NCBI GenBank assembly: GCA_947496065.1
Contig: CANMBF010000003.1
Coordinates: 1-64,000 of the forward strand
Direction: 5' to 3'
Source: Bacteroidota bacterium
Lineage (GTDB): Bacteria; Bacteroidota; Bacteroidia; NS11-12g; UBA955
Length of the DNA stretch: 64,000 nt
Positions within the stretch are counted from its first letter, which is position 1, and the number at the start of each line of letters is the position of its first letter. The notes beneath the pieces are model-generated. The model was not told where the DNA came from, searched no databases, and saw nothing but the letters and a program-made list of their open reading frames with translations. A program made the position numbers and the translations under genes. Positions 62,953 to 64,000 of this stretch are shown piece by piece.

Positions 62953-64000
62953 TTGAAAAAAACAATCAACATTGTAGGTGGTGGTTTTACAGGGCTTACC
63001 ATGGGCTATTACCTTGCCAAAGCAGGATGGGCTGTAAATATATTTGAAAAAGATGCCGAAGTAGGTGGCCTTGCCGGCTCTTTTAAAGTGGAAGGCGAGA
63101 ACCTCGAAAAATTCTATCACCATTGGTTTACAAACGATTTGCACATCATGGACCTTATTAAGGAACTGAATTGCGAAGACCATATTATCATTCGGCCTAC
63201 CCGCACAGGGATGTACTATTCCAATAATTTTTTTAAGTTGAGTTCTCCTTTGGATTTGTTGAAATTCAAACCCTTGAATTTGATTAACCGCATACGCTTA
63301 GGCTTTGTTGTTTTAGCAGTGCGCACTGTGCAAGACTGGATGAAATTAGAGAGCATCACTGCCAAAGACTGGTTAACTAAAATATGCGGTAAGCAAGGTT
63401 ATACCGTTGTATGGGAGCCGTTGTTAAAAGGTAAGTTTGGAAGATATGCCGAAAGTGTATCGGCTGTTTGGTTTTGGAACAAACTAAAATTAAGAGGCGG
63501 CAGCAGGGGAGAGAAAGGCAAAGAAAATTTAGCATATTATCAAGGAGGCTTTGCTTCATTGGCCGATTCAATGATGAAAGAAATTCACAACATGGGTGGC
63601 ATGGTGCATGTGAATCGCACGGTTGTTTCTGTAACTAATGATGAAATTAAAACAGCCGATGGGGAAGTGTTTAAAGCTGATAAAACAGTTTTAACCATTC
63701 CTTTGCCATTGATTTCAAATTTATTAAAAGAGGCAGTTGACGCAAGTTATATTGAGCATCTCAATATAATCCAATACATCGGAAATGTGTGTTTAACATT
63801 AGAATTAAAACAAAGCTTAAGCGAAATTTATTGGTTAAATGTCAATGATCCAGGGTTCCCTTTTGTAGGGGTTATTGAGCACACCAATTTCGAATCGAAA
63901 GAAACGTATAAAGGTCGCCACATTGTTTACCTTTCTAAATATTTACCAACCGACGAGGCTTTGTACAACATGACCGAGAAGGAATTCTTCGATTATGCCA
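62953..64000 (+). CDS. FAD/NAD(P)-dependent amine-oxidase-like oxidoreductase, 3'-truncated by window edge
   Basis: TTG start at 62953, 12 bp after the GT2 gene; 349 residues are visible with no stop, and the gene continues past 64000. Opens with a dinucleotide-binding motif INIVGGGFTGLTMGYYLAKAG, then NIFEKDAEVGGLAGSF, and has YYQGGFASLADSMM and VTLTIPLPLI-type FAD-domain landmarks (here TVLTIPLPLIS). This group (protoporphyrinogen oxidase/amine oxidase fold) is often paired with GT2 enzymes in surface-glycan or lipid loci. The substrate is unknown. Confidence 0.85.
   Translation, partial: MKKTINIVGGGFTGLTMGYYLAKAGWAVNIFEKDAEVGGLAGSFKVEGENLEKFYHHWFTNDLHIMDLIKELNCEDHIIIRPTRTGMYYSNNFFKLSSPLDLLKFKPLNLINRIRLGFVVLAVRTVQDWMKLESITAKDWLTKICGKQGYTVVWEPLLKGKFGRYAESVSAVWFWNKLKLRGGSRGEKGKENLAYYQGGFASLADSMMKEIHNMGGMVHVNRTVVSVTNDEIKTADGEVFKADKTVLTIPLPLISNLLKEAVDASYIEHLNIIQYIGNVCLTLELKQSLSEIYWLNVNDPGFPFVGVIEHTNFESKETYKGRHIVYLSKYLPTDEALYNMTEKEFFDYA

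Overview
The window is a 64 kb chromosomal piece of a Bacteroidota bacterium, most like an uncultured Chitinophagales/Sphingobacteriales- or Flavobacteriia-type lineage. The evidence is AT-rich DNA, many large secreted proteins ending in type IX secretion (T9SS) sorting domains of both type A and type B, gene starts without Shine-Dalgarno sequences, and promoters with the Bacteroidota -7 element TAnnTTTG. No rRNA, tRNA, CRISPR array, phage or transposase was recognised.

Layout. 1-670: intergenic repeats (a 127-bp direct duplication carrying small ATCCC/GGGAT hairpins, plus a MITE-like palindromic insert). 672-2113: a DUF4256 gene and two unknown genes. 2364-6218: a Crp/Fnr regulator and two target units encoding thioredoxin, OsmC, two rhodaneses, an HMA protein and small Cys-rich membrane proteins, with a TPMT-type methyltransferase between the units. 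Both units have a TGTAAC-N4-GTTACA box at exactly the same distance from a TAnnTTTG element. 6500-14035: a dicarboxylate/amino-acid symporter, a giant RCC1+PKD T9SS protein and an APC permease. 14032-20028: a T9SS beta-propeller protein, then a six-gene minus-strand unit (ECF sigma, small membrane protein, Spy/CnrX-like sensor, MbnP, MauG-like di-haem protein, YHYH protein) that looks like a metal-responsive, probably copper-related, system. 20218-23996: SDR, MarR with a perfect operator, a DUF6069-like membrane protein, GH3 hexosaminidase, a GNAT remnant and a second OsmC.

24147-35808: two giant tandem T9SS type B paralogues, a T9SS type A adhesin-like protein, and a rearrangement scar where two broken secreted-protein genes meet. 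36374-42820: a signalling module of a sigma-54 response regulator (frameshifted), a FIST sensor and a hybrid histidine kinase, followed by three small ORFs. 42967-55406: mostly housekeeping genes (RluA-type pseudouridine synthase, MurB, urocanate hydratase, FecCD/FecE-type ABC transporter, RibBA, LptF/G, START-like protein, PAP2, ArnT-like and GT4 glycosyltransferases, ribosomal protein S20). 55527-64000: SNF2 helicase, two small T9SS proteins, acyl-CoA carboxylase beta subunit, a polyprenol-type GT2, and a FAD oxidoreductase that runs off the end.

The most informative original signals are the two matched Crp/Fnr-type promoters, the ECF/CnrX-like/MbnP-MauG/YHYH unit, the MarR operator that covers its own promoter, the frameshift in the sigma-54 regulator, and two gene remnants (GNAT at 23264-23482 and T9SS domain at 34806-34931).
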